A program made the translations under genes and the position numbers. Under the pieces are notes generated by a model. The model was not told the DNA's origin. It searched no databases and saw only the letters and a program-made list of their open reading frames with translations. A DNA stretch of 64,000 bases from Rhynchosporium graminicola (lineage: Eukaryota; Ascomycota; Leotiomycetes; Helotiales; Ploettnerulaceae). Shown piece after piece: positions 1 through 13,654 of the stretch. The stretch's first letter is position 1; the number at the start of each line of letters is the position of its first letter. The stretch covers positions 534,577 through 598,576 of the forward strand of contig FJUW01000016.1 in assembly GCA_900074885.1 (NCBI GenBank), in the 5' to 3' direction.

Positions 1-3000
1 AATGTTATAGCTCCATCTGCGGTACTGGTATGCTTGTCAGGTTCTAAGAACGTGGTCGTACATGGTATGGACGAACACGCAAGGGGCATGCGAAGGAATC
101 TGGCTTATCTTGTCAAGCACCTCTCTGCGTTTGGTACCTTGGTTATAGGTGAAGGCAATATCTTTCGGGTCCCGAATTTCTACGAAAAGACGCATGGCGA
201 TACACCGGTACGGCATAACATGTACCTAGATCTTGACTTGCTACCTGAGTCTTTCGTGAGAACCTGTTCGGGCAGAAAGTGGAGGTGTCTACGAGGGTCT
301 GGCTACCTGGGTTTCGAGCCGATCCGCGTTCCTACTGCTTTTGGCTTCCTCCCGCAATAGCTTCAGAGTATCAAGGGTCTTCAACTAGGTACTAGCAGAA
401 TGACGCCGCAAGGGTCCAGGAATAAGGACAAAACTGGTCCGTAGATGTGGAGGAAGGAGGCAAGAGGAAAGGGTGCGTTTGACAATATTTGCATTTCTAG
501 ATTTCATGCTCGACGATCGAACAATAGCAGATCTGTAAGACGTATCAAGAATCGCGAGCGGTATTTTGAAAATTTCCCCTCTAGTTTGCGAAAACCGACA
601 CTTGACAACACTTAAGCCATTAGGTCTCTTGACCTTATGTGAAATTATAAATAGTTCTTTTGACCTCTCTCTCGTGTGGTCTCCATGGCTCACGGGTGAG
701 ATCAGAAATCAATTCGAGAGCGTAGTGAGTTCTCATTTCGAGCCATATAACTCAGAAAATGCATCTTCATCCTTGTACTCTTTCCTTCCTCACCGGGTGG
801 TGCCCAACTCAAGATGTGTTGAACGGGCCTGAGCAGTCGAAACATTAAAGCCGTCTAGGAAAGATACGACGCATTTCCATCAAATTCTAAGCTCTGACAA
901 TAATTGTATGATAACTGTGCAACGTAGATAGAACTCCATGATAAGATTATCTTCATATCAAAGCCCACTCATCGCATTTGCACGTCCCGTGTCAGGCCGT
1001 GGATTTTGCGGTCTGATATTCAAATAAGCAGTCCCTTTTATGAACTACGTGCGTTATAACTTCATGCACTATAGGGTAATAGGGTATGATTGTATCGAGC
1101 TGAATTAGTGAAGTTGACTGGAGTCCAAGATCTCCTCGATAGCCCCGAGAATAACACCACGTTACTCGGAGGTAGCTCCCAATGGGGCAGTATGGGGATG
1201 GGTGTCTGGGATCGTGGCTATCATGCCTGTCTTGTCGCCACAATCGGAGATTAAAACACGTTCGAGAAAGGGTGTCTCCGGTACTCGAGCCGGCTCCGAG
1301 ATACTCGTACCAAGCTCACAAATTACCTCCGTAGTTCCTCGTGTCATATTGGCCACGCTATCGCACATGGACTATGTGATTCAGCCAAGATCTGCAGCTT
1401 CATGATTTTTGTAGATGCTTCCATGCCCAGGAACCATTTTTGATTATTCAGGATTCGGAGGAAGATGTTCCTTTAATGCGTGGTGATGCCGGTGGTCCAC
1501 AATCCAAGCTCAACCACTCACTCAACCCTGTGGGAGATGGCATGGTTGAGCTTGAGCTTGGGGCATTATTGGGCCCTCCCAAATGGTTGGTGATAGCTGC
1601 AAGGGCCCTTGACCCCTCGATTGCACCCCTGTTTTCTTCAACGGATGTGTGGCAAATGGATAGTCGAAGATTATGGCGACTCTCGGGTTGCTCGGGTAGC
1701 ATCAGGGAAGAGCCGCGTTTGCTGTAACCATCGAGTCCTGAATATGTCTTACTGATGCATATATCGCGCCTAGTGAAATTCAAAGATGTAACAACATTAT
1801 TGATGTCAAACATAGACTGAGTTCATCGAGCTGGCCGAAGTTCGGAACATTAAAGGTGTGCAGCCCCTGCCGTGTGTTCTCCTGGGTATAAATTGCTGAT
1901 CAGGTAGACCAGATCCTAGGCATGGAGGATGTCCTCTGTTCGCAATAGGCCGAATAGCATATCTTGGAAATTGCGGCTACAGCTACCTGCTTGTCACAAT
2001 CACGCGAGTAGAAATAGCAGTCTATCCCGTCTCTTGTACAAACGATGGCAGTCTGAACGGGAGCTTTTACAAATCGTGAACATTTTTCTACAATACGATC
2101 GAAATGGGATAAGCGATATGTACGACGTCCACTTTAAAAAACGGCTGCCCTCATTCAAGGTCCCGGGACCTGGAGGGAGAGAGCTCTGCGTCTGAGATGT
2201 GATGGCGGCACTGTGGAATATGGATTGCATCCAGGCAATGAGATCTGCTGAGATCTTCGACAGCATGTCTTCGACCCCGAGGTAGGGTTGACCAAGTCGA
2301 TTGCGAAAGTACCTTGCTCTTGGATCAATCTGTCAATTTTGGGGGCTGAAATTTCCATATATTTTTGATTGTGCATTCGAAATTTGCCAGTATTCTCGAA
2401 GGGATTTGGCGGAGAAGGATGCCGTCTTACAGGTTGCGCAATTAGTTATTTAGAGTCCCTACAGCAAATACTGATAAATCATCAAGGCCTCACACAACTC
2501 ATCATTTGTACTGTTGCCGAGCCGTAAAGTGCAGGCGCTGGGGCTGGGATGTCATCTAGCTGTTGGTATTGAGAGACAAAATCTGAGCCTGAGGTGGAAT
2601 ACGTATTCTACACACCTCTAATACTTTAATCAGAGCAAGCCGTTCAGTTTGTTCAATTTGTTTTGCGCGTTTGTAGGGAAATTACCATTTGAGCTTCGTA
2701 GCACCTTCTAGCACCGGAGAATCAGATTTAGGTAAAGATATTGTGGTTTTTGCAAGCTGGAACACTAATGATGACACCCGATGCCGGCTAGCCGGCGCAC
2801 TTCCCTGTGCTCGAAAGGGCAAATTCTTCGTTGTTGACACTTCATAGTTGTATTTAAGATCCTCGCTTAATTCCCTAGGCACAGTGCCACTAGACCAGCA
2901 CCGGTTCAGCACGCCCGTATCTCAACCTGCCTGCGTGCCAACTCGCTTAGAGGGATTGCCTCGATTGGGTTCCGGACATATCGAAGAGAAAGTAAACAAT

Positions 3001-6000
3001 ACCAAAAGGCTCTTATACTCGAAATTGCATTTCCTCGTATCCTGTCAACCTCAAGTTGGAGGTGTGCTGTCCTCTATTCAATATCAAGTTGCGTACTATA
3101 CACAAGGCTTGCAAACACGCAAATATACCTACAGAGGCACGAACAATTTCTGTTGGCTCGGCCTCGTCCCAGAAATCTGAAACGGCTTTCCTGATATGAT
3201 ATAAAAACTTGTTATGCATGCAGCCCGCCTCTTAGCCGAGTGCCGCTATCATATTTGACCTCAATAAGTGTCATCATGCTTCGGCTCAAACGCGGAATAT
3301 CGCAAGAAAAATTTGCTCCGGAGATGTCTCAAAAGAAAAACAGGTGCAGAAATCTCCCAAATAAACTTGAATTTCTCAAAGGGCCAAAAAAAGCTTTCGC
3401 AGGTTGTTCAGCTGCCGGACATGAAAAGTGCCTTCCACGTGGAAATCTCGTGGTCTGGGCGGCGGCGCCTAGATTCGCGTCCGTGTAACCCTCATGTTCA
3501 GCCAAGTTACGGTATGGCCTTGTAGAACCCGACGGGACCTGAATTACTCAATCCACCTTCAAAGGGCAGGGTACTATATCATTTTTGTGTTAATTCGCCA
3601 TGCGTTTGATCCGTGGGAGACTAATTTCGAAGCGGGTGTACCTATGCCGTGACCAGTATTCACGTTTCGGCATAGAGCTCTACCCAATGCTTGCTCACAG
3701 CCCCACACATATAGATGAACCCTTGAAAGATTCACAGTTCAAATATCGTGAGCTGGCGCGAAGCACCAGTCTTTACTGTGATATGCTTTGACAGTGGCTT
3801 CGACTATCTGTCAACCAGTAAATTACTCTCTCAGGACTTCGACCGGGCCCCAAGCGGGCTCATTTCGGGGTGAACTTGATGCGAAAACTGAGGCGGACGA
3901 TTGTCTCCAAGCGATGACGAGTTCGGACGACATCTTTTACTATTGTATATAATATATAAATATATTCATGCAAGGCGGTCGATCACTCGAAGGCACGAGT
4001 AAGCTAGTGGCCAAAGCTCCTTAAGAAGTCCCGTCTTTTCCGTTGCCCGTTTGATCTGTCTCCTTTGGCTCGCATAGGAGACTCGAAGCAGGTCATTCGT
4101 CCGCAGGATGTCCGTGCCCATGAGCGCAATTCGAAGGTTGACAGAATCATGGAAGCCTGTGCAAGTGCATAAATGGCTGAACTGAGTGACTGCGTTAAAT
4201 GCTGAATTCGAGACGAAAGACGATTCCGTCCGATGATTTTCCACTGACGTGGCTCATGGGGAAGCTCGAATAAGCCGTAAGTCATTTAAAGTGAGGCCCC
4301 GACTTATAATTAGATGAGTAAGATCCCTAAACAAAAGAGAGCGAAGACTTTGTGAATAAGACATCTCACAGAATGACATGAGCAGCGATTCCAATGATTC
4401 GCTGAGTATTGTAAGAGCTCGAAGCTGCTCCTGATTTATCAGGTACTATAGCATGAATTCGCGTGCGCCTTGCAGCTCAGCCCGGCTTTGCGAGCTGCCG
4501 TGCTGCAAAGGATCTCAAATGGTCGATGCCGATGCAGCTGTCATTGGATACAGCGACAGTAGAGTAGCGAATATACATGCTGATGCATAGAACGAGCCGC
4601 TTTGAAAGACGGGCAGCAGGTGAGTATCATGTGAAGAACAACGAGGGATCAGGGAATGTGCCTCTTGAAAGTAGTGTGAGGTGATGTGATGCGATGTGAT
4701 GCAAGAGGGTAAGGCTAAGGCAGGTCGACACTGTAGCGCACGGGACACGTCGTCGCTTACAATCTATGGAATGATAGGTATTGTACCTCATGGATTACCG
4801 TTGAAGCAAATTCTGAGTAGACAGAATCCCCTTGTACGCTCGCGTGTAACATTCGCATCCACATTTACGCCGTACAGTACCCTTAACAAGATCTCACTCA
4901 TGCTCACCAACAATCCAGAGGCCAACTGACAGGAGGTTGCAAGACGGAAGGGGCCTGGACCGGAGGAGAATTGCTGTTCTCGAGCTCTGTTCTTTGGTCA
5001 CTGCCAATTCCGCCTCAAAACCTTTGGACCAGCATCACTGCTCCATCCAGGGTAGGCGAGACGAAAATATCCGACAGACGCAAAGAATATAATTCTCCTT
5101 GCGAGTACGGATTCCACCAGTGTGTCTCTGTCAAGCGTATGATGCCGCCAATAAGAATGCCTGTGCTTCCGGACATGGCAGGCCCGGGGAGCATGCTTCC
5201 TCATCGCTCTGTCATCCCCAGGATGTCAGCCATGGCTGAGGATGAGAGGGTGGGGGGGGAAAGGGGAACCTTCCATGTCCAGGATATCCCAGCAAACACA
5301 GTACGTACTCTATTCATCCGAGATCCCGTACCTCCAAAGTACCTACGGTCCCTGGCCATTTCCCATCAGATATCTGTCATATCGCATCTATCTCCGGATG
5401 GACTAGAAACGGAAAGCCTTGTATGACATGAGAGGCAATCTGGGGTTTAGAGCTTGGAGCTACCGCTTAGACAATCCCGTTGAAGCAGACTCGGAATTGG
5501 AGATCCAGACTAAACCCTGTCGCCTAGCTCTAGTACGACTCTGAACGTCCGCTCTATAGTATATGGACTACTCAAGGCTGTAGTCTGTATGAACGATACC
5601 GGACGATCTACTTTGAAACTTGAATTCAGCTTTTTCAATGCACATCGGAAGCTAATTGAACCTGGAAAATCTCGATATATGCATAGAAGGAAAAAGATGA
5701 CGGACGGCTTGCTACACCATCTTCAGATCTCATCGATGCTACCTGTTATAAAGAAATTATTGATGAAATTCATAGAAGTGCGGAGCAAGGAAAACTTTGT
5801 AAAGAGGGGAAACAACTAAGTATACAGTGTACGCCAAGCCACAGTATCTGCGTACGCAGTTGCCATGCCGATGGAGCCATAATTCTAACATACCTGCCAC
5901 TATTCTGCTTGCAAAACTCCACACAATACAAGCACAGTCACAGTCCACCGGTCAAGTAGCTTCGCGCTCACCCATGAATTCTCTACCCCCATTCATCACG

Positions 6001-6240
6001 CGCTAGTGCTCCGTACTTACGCGGCTTTACGCCGAATACCCTGTCCTGAATTCGGGCGGGCGTTTGGCTAGACTCTGCGCAGTGATCCCAAGAAAATCAG
6101 AGAGACACAAAGAAAATGCTGCAAAGAGACGGCATGTCATGTATTCCATGTTTCTGATTTTTGGCCGTGTGCCATAGTTCCTAGCGGACCCCATGCTATG
6201 TAAAGCTAGCTCGCTATTCAACCAGCGCGCTAGATTTTAA
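1..6240. other. Gene-free stretch, left flank
   Basis: I see no supported gene here. Open frames are short (the longest is about 150 codons near 4971-5426), lack recognisable motifs, and do not join across plausible introns. Small structures present are an imperfect GTGATG microsatellite near 4678-4702, an inverted repeat at 1504-1553 and a 14-bp palindrome at 2783-2796. There is no strong AT bias of the kind that repeat-induced point mutation leaves, so this does not look like a heavily mutated transposon graveyard. Confidence 0.5.
1504..1553. repeat. Inverted repeat, 11-bp arms
   Basis: The arm AAGCTCAACCA at 1506-1516 is the exact reverse complement of TGGTTGAGCTT at 1543-1553, with a loop of about 26 bases. 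No gene is recognised around it, so its role is unknown. Confidence 0.45.
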
Positions 6241-9010
6241 TTGCCTTCTAAAGCTCCGGATTTGCCCTGCTCTTATTTGATCTAATCAGTGCTATCTGCT
6301 TAAGTTTCCAGCTTTTCTGTGTCTCTATCTAGATCTAACCAGCTCTGCCTGTAGTGCTCTAGTCTTTTCTCTAAAGGAGGGCTTGAACACCAGAACATTC
6401 CGCTATGTGCCCATGAAATCTATGTTATTTATATAGGGTACTTTTACACTGTACTTGTGTTGCCCTGCTGGTTTTGTTGTCAAGTCGTATCGTTGGTCTT
6501 ACTATCACTTCCCTGCCAATAACAGACCACTTATTGACGAGGACCTCGCATCCGGCACTTGAAGTGGGTTGCCGCGTTTGGTTCGTTGATCTAAGTACCT
6601 GGTCTGGCTTGCCGTCCCCCTAGGAGCGTTGAGAGTAACGCCGCTGTCAAATATGGTGCTCGTGCATCTATAGGTGCTGCTTTGGTGCAAATTAGCAGAA
6701 GAGGGGGAAATGCCAGATAGACCGGGGACCATACAGACGGGATGTAGATCGCCAGGGTTAGGTACGGCATAAATTCTTGCAGACTGATGCTAAGTCTTTT
6801 GTACCTCATCTCACACGCAAACCCTTTACTCGTCTACTACTCGCACTAAAGCTCGAGGCTCACGCACTTTATAGTTCGAATCTTTACTTTGTGCTAAGAT
6901 ATATAGTAGACGCCAGTCTATTTACAACCTGTTTCCTCCCCTACCTGTTTCCCCAGATCAAACAGCGAGTTGTGCTCCCTCAACTCCAACACCTGTTTGC
7001 GGCAAACGACCACTGGTTACGGCTTCCCGGCACTGAAGGACCCTGAATGCTAGGAACTTGCTTCACATTTTCGCCTCGTCTCAAAAGGCACAACATACCT
7101 TCCAGAGTCAGCTCTTTCTGGCTCATATCTGAATCCAGACTCCAAGCTCCAGATCTTGTCACATCCAGGTCCATCAACCTGGGGATCCAGTCACACCCAC
7201 AAGGACTTCGTCAACAGACGTACAAGGATTTTCTCTAGATGGCCGGTTTCGCTTGTTATGATCTACTTTGATCTGCTCTTCTCCTCAACGGCTGCTACAC
7301 TTATTCTAACTTGGTTTTCCTGCCTTACAACCTTCGGCTTCTACCACTGTATAACCACTGACCTGGACAACCGGAACTTCTGATATCTCACACTCGATTG
7401 TGGACAAACGATTGCGACTCATTAGTAATCATTCTGTTTCTGGAGCACTACATGCAGAAGTAGAATCTATTCTGGAACAACTGCTACCCATCGAAACTTC
7501 CAGTACTACGGAAGTGTTGCAGCTTTGTCCTCTCGTCTCCCCTGTCTACCACCACACGACCCAATCATAAGTCGAACAAGATCGAAATTCACATTCCTTC
7601 CCTCGAACTCTCAAAACTTAAATGTCAATTATACTTGTGTGCTCACACTTTCCCTGGCAAACTCAGCTGCCGAGTTTTTTGGTTCGAAGACACTGGAGCA
7701 TCCCCAGCTACCTATCACTACCTACCCTACCTTCACCCATCTCCCGGGCCCCACCGAAAAGAAGCCTACTTCCCTACCACTTATAGCTCGCGAACCTGAC
7801 AGCTTCTGCTTGTGTTGTGCTTTTCATCAACTACGACTACCTGGTTGAGCATCTTGTCTCGTCTAAGTGCCGTTGTCAGTTATCCCTTGTTTACCAACTT
7901 GGTAGCCGATTCTGGATTCCTTGCACCTATCAATTTTTTGTACTTTCGATAACTTGGCCTTACTATATCATTTCACCACAACACGTTGTAGGCGAATTGG
8001 TACGCTTCGGTACAAAATATACCAACCCGCTGTACCTACAAGACAACGGTCCTAGCTTAGGCCTCGACCGGACCTCCTAGCCTCGCTTACACTTTTACTT
8101 CTTTAGTCTCGGTAGTCCAGGCTCTCTCCAGACTCTGTACTTGTACTGCACTACACCTCTACCCACTACTGTACCTCCAACAGAATTCCACATTCATAAT
8201 CGCAGACTTCACACACCAGAGCGACCCTCCTCAGCCTCATCTTCTTGATCGAATCGCTCCCAGTCTTTTAGTCCTCCACACCATATCCTCTTCATTCGCA
8301 TCTTACATCACTCTTACGACTCTGTCATAGTTCCGAGAAGGTCCTCCTGTGAGTTGTGTGGAAGTCAAATCGTCCCCCAACTCTAGGTAGGCCCGTCAGC
8401 CTTACTACTTTACATTGCTTTCATCGTCCTGGATATACTTGCCTCGATTTAAGCGTGGCTATTTATTGCTATAAAGACTAAGGGACTAAGGTAGACGCTT
8501 GCTCGGTTCACATAACCGATTGCAAGACAGGAGATATCTTTGATCTAGAGTCCTCGGCGCCTTCCCTACTCCGAACTAAGTCTACTTCAAGGTACTTCTG
8601 CTTTTGACACTACACCCATCACCCCATATTTACTCAGCATCATAACGTCAAGACATCAAAGCCCAACTCGAATCGGGTCTGGCTCTGAAAAGTCATAGGG
8701 TATCTAAGTCTTGGGTGTGGACTAACCCCGCCAAACATTTATACCATCGGCATCTAGCTTTTCACATTTAATATAGTGCACCTTCCACATTGCTAGCACG
8801 CACAAGTATTCCTTCGTCTCTACTTACTGCATCTCGACTGTGTTTAGACCTCCAGTTTTTCTCACTATCAGCCATACTATCGGCCATACAAAATAAGTCC
8901 TTTGGGAAGGAACTGTCAATAGCAAGCCTCTAGAATCTTATAAGACTTCTCGGATTCACTTCTTGGCCGACTTGATACATCAATTGAGTCCGAAAAACTA
9001 CGACATTAAG
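6241..9010 (+). promoter_or_regulatory. Pyrimidine-rich region upstream of vosA, possible long leader
   Basis: From about 6.9 kb to the vosA start codon the plus strand is strongly C/T-rich and has no convincing coding sequence. Promoters and 5' leaders of fungal developmental regulators are often long and pyrimidine-rich. I infer that much of this belongs to the vosA promoter or untranslated leader. Short upstream ATG frames exist, such as one at about 7239 that closes after ten codons. No transcription start can be fixed from sequence alone. Confidence 0.35.
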
Positions 9011-10637
9011 ATGCCAGGCGGACCATCCAACCACCAGTTTGAGGGTGCGACGAGTACCCAGGTACACGGTTTGTCAAGGTACGCGCCGTCGGCCGGACGC
9101 AATACTTTCTCTGAGACTAACAGAGACCAATAGTCAACACTGCAAGCTGATTATCCGGCAAGCTCCTGAAAAGGGCAAGGTTTCTGTCGGGAAGGAGAAA
9201 GGTAGTAAGGAATTTAGCATCCATCCAGAGGAAGTGTCTAACATCTATCAGATCGGAGACCAATCGATCCTCCACCTATGATACAGCTCAAGGTCTCGCG
9301 CCAAATAGATAAGCACCAAAACTTCCTCCAAAGTGCGCAGTCTCCAACCTAAAATGGAGGGCAGAGCTGACATCTCCGTTATTGCAGGTCCATACTTCTT
9401 CATGACAGCTAGCCTACTATCTGAGTCAGATAAAGACAAACTTCCAGCAGCGGCGGGACCCGGAGGAGCATCTCTGGCTGGAACGTTGGTATCCTCTCTT
9501 CACCGTCTCAAGGATGCGGAAATGGTAGACGGAGCGTTCTTCATATTCGGAGATCTTTCTATCAAGCATGAGGGACGATTCCGCCTTCAATTCACACTCT
9601 ACGAGATGCGCCAGGACGAGTGTGCCTTCGTCAGTTTAGTCGTGTCGAAGTCCTTTCCGGTCTTATCTGGTAAGAACTTTGCAGGCATGACAGAGTCCAC
9701 ATCCCTCACTCGACATTTCAGCGAGCAAGGCGTACGTTTGAGGATTCGAAAGGAGCCTCGAAGCCTGCTAAGGAAACGCGGGCCATCTCACGATGACTAC
9801 CAGCCGCGTCACTATAAATACAATAGGCAATCGGCTAGTGGAGGAGATCGGCAGAGTATGGTGGCTTCCTATGCTCAAGAACATCAACAAAGAGACCAGG
9901 AGGAACAAATTGGATACCACAGCCAACAATCATCGTGGGAACAGCGACCAATACCCAGCAGGCACTTTTCGCAATCCTCTACTACATCATTTCATGCTTC
10001 GACTGACGGCTCCTATGACGACCAACAGCCCGCGAAACGACCACGTACAGGTTCTGATCAACACCAGACCTCAACGGCATTTGATCAAGTTCACCAAAGT
10101 CCACTGGATATGTCCTCATTTCCCTCAAGACCATTTCCTGGAAGCCAGCAAATCTACACTGGGTACGGATCAAGTCAGCCTACACCTTATAGTAGTTACT
10201 CCTATGCTCAATCTCCCCAAACTGCAAATTCTTCCCGTCCGTACCATTTCGCAAATCGTACGGGAGGTGCTGGCGTAGCTCCCTTGTTCGACGCCAGTGT
10301 TGCCAGATCACCTCAAGAGGCACAATTCCCACCTCACCCACAAACGCTTCGATATGGTCCCATGGATTCGTTATCATACAATGCGCCACAGCCCCTGAGT
10401 TCAACATTGAGACATGGTAATTCACATCATTCTCCTCATACTATTGCCATAGGTTCCGATCCTCCGGTCTATCCTGCACAAGGAACATACGGAATACCGC
10501 CTCTCTTCTCGAGAGATTCCGGAGCTCCAGCACCTATCCTTGCTAGACGACAGGACTACCAGGCGTATTCGGGCGCACGAACAAATCCAAACACGTCGGC
10601 AGATAACTTCAGCACTGGCTTATATCCCCAACCATAA
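9011..10637 (+). CDS. vosA: VosA-type velvet domain developmental regulator
   Basis: The model has four exons: 9011-9078, 9134-9201, 9252-9332 and 9388-10637, giving about 488 residues. Phases match at each junction and introns are 50-55 bp. The velvet domain covers about residues 27-185 and shows CKLIIRQAPE, DRRPIDPPPMIQL, SLAGTLVSSLHRLKD, the FIFGDLSIKHEGRFRL block and EQGVRLRIRKEPR. The SSLHRLKD and FGDLS wording fits VosA rather than VeA, VelB or VelC. The remaining ~300 residues are low-complexity, rich in Gln, Ser, Pro and Tyr. In Aspergillus, VosA is a nuclear DNA-binding protein that works with VelB in spore maturation, trehalose accumulation and repression of asexual development. The start codon lies 16 codons before the first weakly conserved residues. 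VelC is the main alternative identity. Confidence 0.88.
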
Positions 10638-13600
10638 GTTAACGTACTGTATCACCGATTTCTCTGGTCTTCAAAGGCCAATCCGGGAAATCGCTAGGAC
10701 GCCATTCCAGAAGTAGGATAATGCCGTGCGTGACATTTAGATAGGGCTCTCGTTTTTCGGGGCTTGGTGTTTGGAGTTGACTACGTAATGTTGGACACAA
10801 TTTCTATTCTACTTATCGATGTGGAGTATAATCAGGCGAGGGGTGCGAGCAGGATACCATGGGCTGGTTTCGGGACTTTTGGTGGGGAATATCGTTCTAT
10901 TGTTACAGCACAGCGTAGGCGTTGGTACAGGCACCGATATACCTTCGATTTTCATGCACTTGGGAGGCCAGTCTGTTCATGAATTCATTCTTATCGCAGT
11001 ACCTGGAAGGGAAGGGAAGATAAGAAAGGAGCAGGTGGCCTGCTCCTGTGCATATACTTCTGGTGCGGCCGGGGTTGAGGCAACTGTACTCTATCGCATA
11101 CTCCGTATTTTGAATTCGGTGCATTGGGCGCAGATTAGTACTACTAATGTTGAATTGCGAAGGAACCTTAAAGACATTAGTCAAGATATTCACGCAGCTG
11201 GAAAGAGCTTTTATGAATACAGTATTACTTAGGTGTCAATATCTATCACCCGAGTAGGATGTTCTCGTATGATGAAACAGAGCATGGTCTGGCATCAAAA
11301 GGTGACAGCTTTGAATCATGCTAAGGACATATTTTCTCTAGCAAACCAACGGCTGAATTTTAGCTCATACACATTTGCATGCGTCCGTCCAACTTCACTT
11401 GCCGAGAGATCTGCAGCATGACGATAATACGAAGTATGACAGCGGAACGACAGGACCCTGATTTTAGTGAGGGGTCGGTACTCAAACCTTATCTCTTGTC
11501 GCACCGCATCCCCTTTGCCTTACCGGTCTGTCTAAATAATCTTCGATTTCGATTTTCTGATACATCATGTTTTGGTCTTGGCTGTGAGGTAACCTTGTTA
11601 TACTGCTACAGTACTATAGGAAGGAGTTTAGGGAAGTTTCTTTTGTATTCAATTCTCCGAATAGTGGATATGGGGAGAGCTTGTTTTTTTTTGTCTGGGG
11701 TGGACTGGGGTTGGTTGAGTGCCCTGGGCTGCTGCTTTTTAGCTGGGGAGGGGTGAGAAGAAGGGACTGTTTTTTTGTGCTTGTAGAAGCTTTATTTATT
11801 CATGGGACTCTCATTTTGGCTTATGAACTTGTAGGGAAGCCAGATCTTGTCGTTAGCGGTTGAATCCTGATTCGAGGTTCGCATGTTGGGTGAGTCGTCA
11901 GTCGCATTGTTCTGGCGATTGCCTCATGGCTAGGAGTTGTGTATGGAAATTTGACCTTATCGAGGAACTAGTTGAAGGCATTTTCTCTCCTGCAATGTCG
12001 CGATAAGATGTCGGTTACCAATGGTGAATGGGACGTATGCATCCTTTCCAGCTGGATTTACTCGTGCGGCAAAGTCAGACAGGTAAGGTCGCCAAGCTTT
12101 CAATTCGAGAATTGGTATGCAAAGTTGGTTGGAGAGCCATGAAGTGACTGTGCAGTGACGTCAAAAGAAGAACAAGTTGAGGAATAATCTGCGATGATTC
12201 GTGTAAGTCGAGATGAGTTATCATAAGATTACCGAATGGCTTGGTACCACTATTTATATCTGTCAAATGTATGTTGGGTTGTATCAATTTGTCTTTTGAC
12301 CGCTCGTTGACTGACTAAATAGGAAATTTCGAAGAAGTGGGATATGAAGGTTCTGTCGTTGGCTGCTGAACTCCGCCCTGCTTGACCAGTTGCTATTCCG
12401 ATCCTGCTCTAGCCAAGGAAGATGTCGTAAAGGAATAGCATCAGTTTGGGCGGAGAAAGGCAATGTTGAGCATGGAATCTTCGTTTGCTGATGTCACATC
12501 TCAAGATTCTCGAGAGAACCACCTGGGACTTGGCTTATGGACATGGGGCACTGTGGACGAGGGAGAGTGCGGGCTTTCGTTGATGCTCTATTCCTTTTTG
12601 TGAACAAGCCTTTTGATATTTGGGCATCCGGGTATCAAGAGGTGCTTGTCGAGTCCTCGTGGTCGGGAAAGGGATATATTGCGTGGAATCATATGATCGA
12701 CGAAGAGATGTTCGAAGAGACGCAATACCTGGTCGATGTTGGGTTCTATGGGGGAAAATCATTGAATGTGCCTTCTCCGTTGCATCCATTGGCCGGCTGT
12801 GACAATTAACAGAGACTTTTGGCGACTGGAATTGAGACTGAGTATGAAGTACAGACACTGAATCCTTGTTCATTGCTTTTGCGAGATGAAGTTCTTACCC
12901 CAAAATATTGCGAGCATGTGATTTCCAGGCTTACATAGGCAGGGAGGGGAGGGATCTTCAACAGTGTGTTGTTCTAAATGGAGGCACCGATCACAGGAGA
13001 AGCTGTGGATGAGCATGGTATAACTGTGCGGATCCCAGACGAGGGAGAAGGTCTGAAGACATCGGATGTGGTTGTAAGTAATAGAAAAGCGGAAATGTTG
13101 GAAGTAGATTTTGGATTGGTGATTCGGGATGAATAAATGAATGAATGGGGCGAAGGCCTTCTATATTGTAATGAAATGATCCCCGCAAGGAAGTTAGAAC
13201 GAGACGCAGGTGAGTTCCATTAGCACGAGAGAGAGAATATTTGGAAGTCCAAGCTGCATATTCCCAAACATATGTGAACTCTTTTGATGATAGACTTGTC
13301 ACTCGAAGCTCCTTTTCCGCGGTGGATGTGAGAATGCCCCATAGGACACCATTTCTGAAGAGAAGGCTGGATGATCTGAGCAGCAATTCGACTCGGCAAG
13401 TTGGCCATATTAGAAACAGATATCGCTTGCTTGATATGCCGTATACAGTCAATTCCGCTTCGAGACTAGTTTTAACACATGTGCCTGCTATTGGGAGAAG
13501 GGTCTGGAAATAGTCCTCCTGCCACAGAAAAAAGCCGATCCATCAATGCCAGTCGTGACAGCTAAGGCACCAGAAAACATTTTCGTCTATCGAAACTTGT

Positions 13601-13654
13601 TGATCGTATCCACCCCGCAGTATGTAGGTACAATTTCAGAATACAGCTCCCAAA
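10638..13654. other. Intergenic stretch with no supported gene
   Basis: The left few hundred bases are probably vosA 3' UTR. Open frames of 60-150 codons occur on both strands (for example 12991-13452 minus and 10819-11232 plus), but they overlap one another in antisense, carry no family motif and show no matching splice partners. I call no gene here. Confidence 0.45.

Noticed and set aside
4971..5426. 151-codon plus-strand frame
   Set aside because: No motif, no splice partners and unremarkable composition; length alone is not sufficient evidence at this base composition.
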